This document shows positions 62,214 to 64,000 of a DNA stretch of 64,000 nucleotides, one piece after another. The position numbers and the translations under genes are program-made. The DNA is taken from NCBI RefSeq assembly GCF_029223285.1, contig NZ_JARHUJ010000002.1, positions 310,001 to 374,000 of the forward strand, given 5' to 3'. The stretch is from Paraflavitalea sp. CAU 1676. GTDB taxonomy: Bacteria; Bacteroidota; Bacteroidia; Chitinophagales; Chitinophagaceae. The notes below the pieces were generated by a model, which made no database searches, had not been told where the DNA came from, and worked only from the letters and a program-made list of their open reading frames with translations. Position 1 is the stretch's first letter, and each line of letters begins with the position of its first letter.

Positions 62214-63098
62214 ATGAAACGCTTCACTACAGTGGGTGGGGGCATGCTATTGCTCTTACTCTTATTCCTTGCACTGAACGGCCGGTCTCAAACGATCGTT
62301 GGAAAGATCTATGTTACCTTTTCGGATCAGATCACCGTATTTGGTCTTAATGGAGAAGGCAATCTCGATCAGGGTAAAGATTATGCAGTCAAGAAAGGGA
62401 CCAAGTTCTCGGTGGTCGGCTTCGACTCTCAGAACAATGTGCTGATCACTTTCTGGCGCTATTACAGGTACGATGCGACGGATACGAAAGGGAAAACAAA
62501 ACTTTACACGAAGGCAGATACGTTTACCAAACAATCGCTGGCGTACTATCCGCCAGATTCCGCATTTATAGGCGTTTGGGCAAACTTCAAAAGATTCGCT
62601 ATCAGCCCCAGGGTGCTTAACTCCGCTTGTAAAGAATACTTCGGCGGTAAAAAAGAATTTACGTGGGGGGTTATGACCTTGCCGATCAAAGCCAGATTGG
62701 GCAATGGAGGTGATAACTTCTTCGATTTTGAAGAAAGGTTAAACCTTGGGTTTGTGTTTGGAAGAAAAAAACAGCTGGAAGGCTACGCGTCCCGCGCCAA
62801 CAACTGGCTTCTGGGATTTGGGATCACCAGTGTTAAAACTGATAGCCTCAGCCTGAAGGAGGTACAATACTATGAAGGAAAGACGGCATTGGCGCTGAGT
62901 TTACATGGTGGCTACCTGTACCAGTTTGATGCGTTTCAGGTTGGTGCTTTCCTGGGCGTAGACTTTGTACCCGGTAAAGTGGGGCGTACCTGGAAGAACC
63001 AGGGCCGGCCATGGATTGGACTTGCTATCGGGGTTGCACTCTTCTCCAAAACTACCGATGGAGGTACGGGCGACAATGAGCCCGATAAGAAAAGATGA
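62214..63098 (+). CDS. exported protein of unknown function
   Basis: 294 residues. Signal peptide (GGGMLLLLLLFLALNGRS). The first 130 residues are mixed; the second half has alternating strands with Gly and aromatic residues (LGFGITSVKTDSLSLKEVQY, ALALSLHGGYLYQFDAFQVG, RPWIGLAIGVALF), typical of small outer-membrane beta-barrels. It starts 29 bp after the PLD gene, so the two may form a unit. No family recognised. Confidence 0.7.
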   Translation: MKRFTTVGGGMLLLLLLFLALNGRSQTIVGKIYVTFSDQITVFGLNGEGNLDQGKDYAVKKGTKFSVVGFDSQNNVLITFWRYYRYDATDTKGKTKLYTKADTFTKQSLAYYPPDSAFIGVWANFKRFAISPRVLNSACKEYFGGKKEFTWGVMTLPIKARLGNGGDNFFDFEERLNLGFVFGRKKQLEGYASRANNWLLGFGITSVKTDSLSLKEVQYYEGKTALALSLHGGYLYQFDAFQVGAFLGVDFVPGKVGRTWKNQGRPWIGLAIGVALFSKTTDGGTGDNEPDKKR

Positions 63099-63264
63099 GG
63101 AGGGCGAAACTGTCCTGAGGTTACCAACCCGCCTCGTTCCCGTATGGCGGTTGTCTGAGATTGACAAAGTGTGTTAATTATTATACTGAAATCGATTGCG
63201 CTGAATCCACAGTCCAATCGATTTCAGTCGTTTATGAATTATATTAGCGGTGCAAATTTTAACC

Positions 63265-63885
63265 ATGAGCCCTACCTTACAACGGTTGCACCGTATCACC
63301 GGTATTGTCATTGCTTCATTCTTGCTTCTGCATGTTACCAACCATCTCTTTGCCCTGGCTGGACCCGCCACCCATATCGCAGTGATGAAGGTGTTCCGGC
63401 GCGTGTATCGTTTTCCGCCGGTTGAGATCCTGTTGCTGGCCTGTGTGGCTTTCCAGGTAGTGAGCGGCCTCATCCTGGTATTTAAGAAAGGTTTCCGAAA
63501 GCAGCCCGCCTTTGTTATGGCGCAAGTGATCAGCGGCCTGTACCTGTCGTTCTTTTTGTGTTTTCATGTGCGGGCGGTGCTGATGGGGCGCTATAGCTGG
63601 AAGGTGGAGACCGATTTCTATTTTGCTGCCGGGGTGGCGAACTCCTATCCGGGTAAATTATTCTTCATTCCCTATTATACCCTTTCGCTGCTCGCTGCCT
63701 TTACGCACTTTGCTGCGGTGCATTATTATAAACGCCGGGGGCATTTGGCCCAAATTACGGATGAGGTAGCACATGCTGCTGCTGACCGCCGGTACAAACG
63801 CGAAACGCTGGCGATCGGCATTGCAGGCTCAGTGATCACCCTGCTGATCATGCTGGCGCTTTCGGGGGTGCTTTACCCGATTTAA
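63265..63885 (+). CDS. five-helix membrane protein, cytochrome-b-like
   Basis: 206 residues from the ATG at 63265. Five predicted membrane helices: LHRITGIVIASFLLLHVTNH, VEILLLACVAFQVVSGLIL, FVMAQVISGLYLSFFLCFHV, YYTLSLLAAFTHFAAVHYY and TLAIGIAGSVITLLIMLALS. Several His sit inside the helices (HVTNH, CFHV, HFAAVHY), as in the haem-b anchor of succinate dehydrogenase/fumarate reductase. No dehydrogenase subunits are next to it, so the role is open. Confidence 0.7.
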   Translation: MSPTLQRLHRITGIVIASFLLLHVTNHLFALAGPATHIAVMKVFRRVYRFPPVEILLLACVAFQVVSGLILVFKKGFRKQPAFVMAQVISGLYLSFFLCFHVRAVLMGRYSWKVETDFYFAAGVANSYPGKLFFIPYYTLSLLAAFTHFAAVHYYKRRGHLAQITDEVAHAAADRRYKRETLAIGIAGSVITLLIMLALSGVLYPI

Positions 63886-63886
63886 T

Positions 63887-64000
63887 TTACTGATCCAGGT
63901 TAATGGCCACCCGTATAGCTTTCAGTCCGCTTACACCCTGCAATTCTTCCAGCTCCAGCTGCTCTATACCGGGCTTCAGCAATTGCTTGCTTTGGAGAAA
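63887..64000 (-). CDS. C-terminal end of a leftward gene, 5' part outside window
   Basis: The last 37 codons are visible, reading KQLLKPGIEQLELEELQGVS and ending with NLDQ then TAA at 63887-63889. The stop is 1 bp from the stop of the convergent membrane-protein gene. Too little remains for a family assignment. Confidence 0.6.
   Translation of the reverse strand, partial: FLQSKQLLKPGIEQLELEELQGVSGLKAIRVAINLDQ

Overview
The window looks like chromosome from a Bacteroidota bacterium, most likely family Chitinophagaceae. It carries a SusC/SusD pair with its own ECF sigma factor and FecR anti-sigma factor, a type IX secretion C-terminal sorting domain, many lipoproteins with an LxxC lipobox, GH43/GH51/xylose isomerase pentose genes, and AT-rich promoters of the TTTG...TAnnTTTG type. 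Base composition is close to balanced. No phage, plasmid, insertion sequence, CRISPR array, rRNA or tRNA was seen. The species cannot be named from the sequence alone.

Layout. 1-5840: the N-terminal part of a DUF5916 outer-membrane protein, two related HEAT-like gene remnants around a degenerate receiver domain, then a radical-SAM gene followed by a small 11-cysteine GDCCVxC protein, and a GNAT acetyltransferase. 5862-15307: an accessory redox island. It holds a periplasmic molybdenum hydroxylase (IorA/IorB type), three related cupins (one with a 1-nt frameshift), a flavodoxin / carboxymuconolactone decarboxylase / dienelactone-hydrolase triple fusion, an NTF2-like protein, an aldo-keto reductase, an AraC regulator and a small monooxygenase. 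Three matching 27-bp sites (TTACTG half-sites 21 bp apart with a central TACCA) lie upstream of the molybdenum hydroxylase, the aldo-keto reductase and the AraC gene, so these look like one regulon.

15400-31000: mostly single genes. These are RtcB RNA ligase opposite an FCP1-like phosphatase, a TPR sensor kinase, small secreted or membrane proteins, a solitary HsdR-N nuclease, an 81-bp structured intergenic element, a membrane-anchored S74 tail-fibre-type protein next to a T9SS-sorted protein, a sulfatase and a TPR protein. 31000-40400: a pentose region with an AraC regulator divergent from xylA-GH43 and a GH51 arabinofuranosidase further along, interrupted by unrelated or broken genes. 40400-48200: a fasciclin lipoprotein, a ZU5-like lipoprotein, two SDRs, a DUF4386-like membrane protein, about 1.1 kb without genes but with several perfect hairpins, and a TlpA-like thioredoxin.

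48200-58020 is one leftward nutrient-uptake locus: sigma factor, FecR, SusC, SusD, zinc metalloprotease, a small ACT-like lipoprotein and a terminator. The enzyme is a protease rather than a glycanase, which suggests a peptide or protein substrate. 58348-60334 pairs a saccharopine-dehydrogenase-type enzyme with a DUF1338 (2-oxoadipate dioxygenase/decarboxylase type) protein, which points to lysine catabolism. The window ends with a PLD-like protein, an outer-membrane-like protein, a five-helix membrane protein and the 3' end of a leftward gene.
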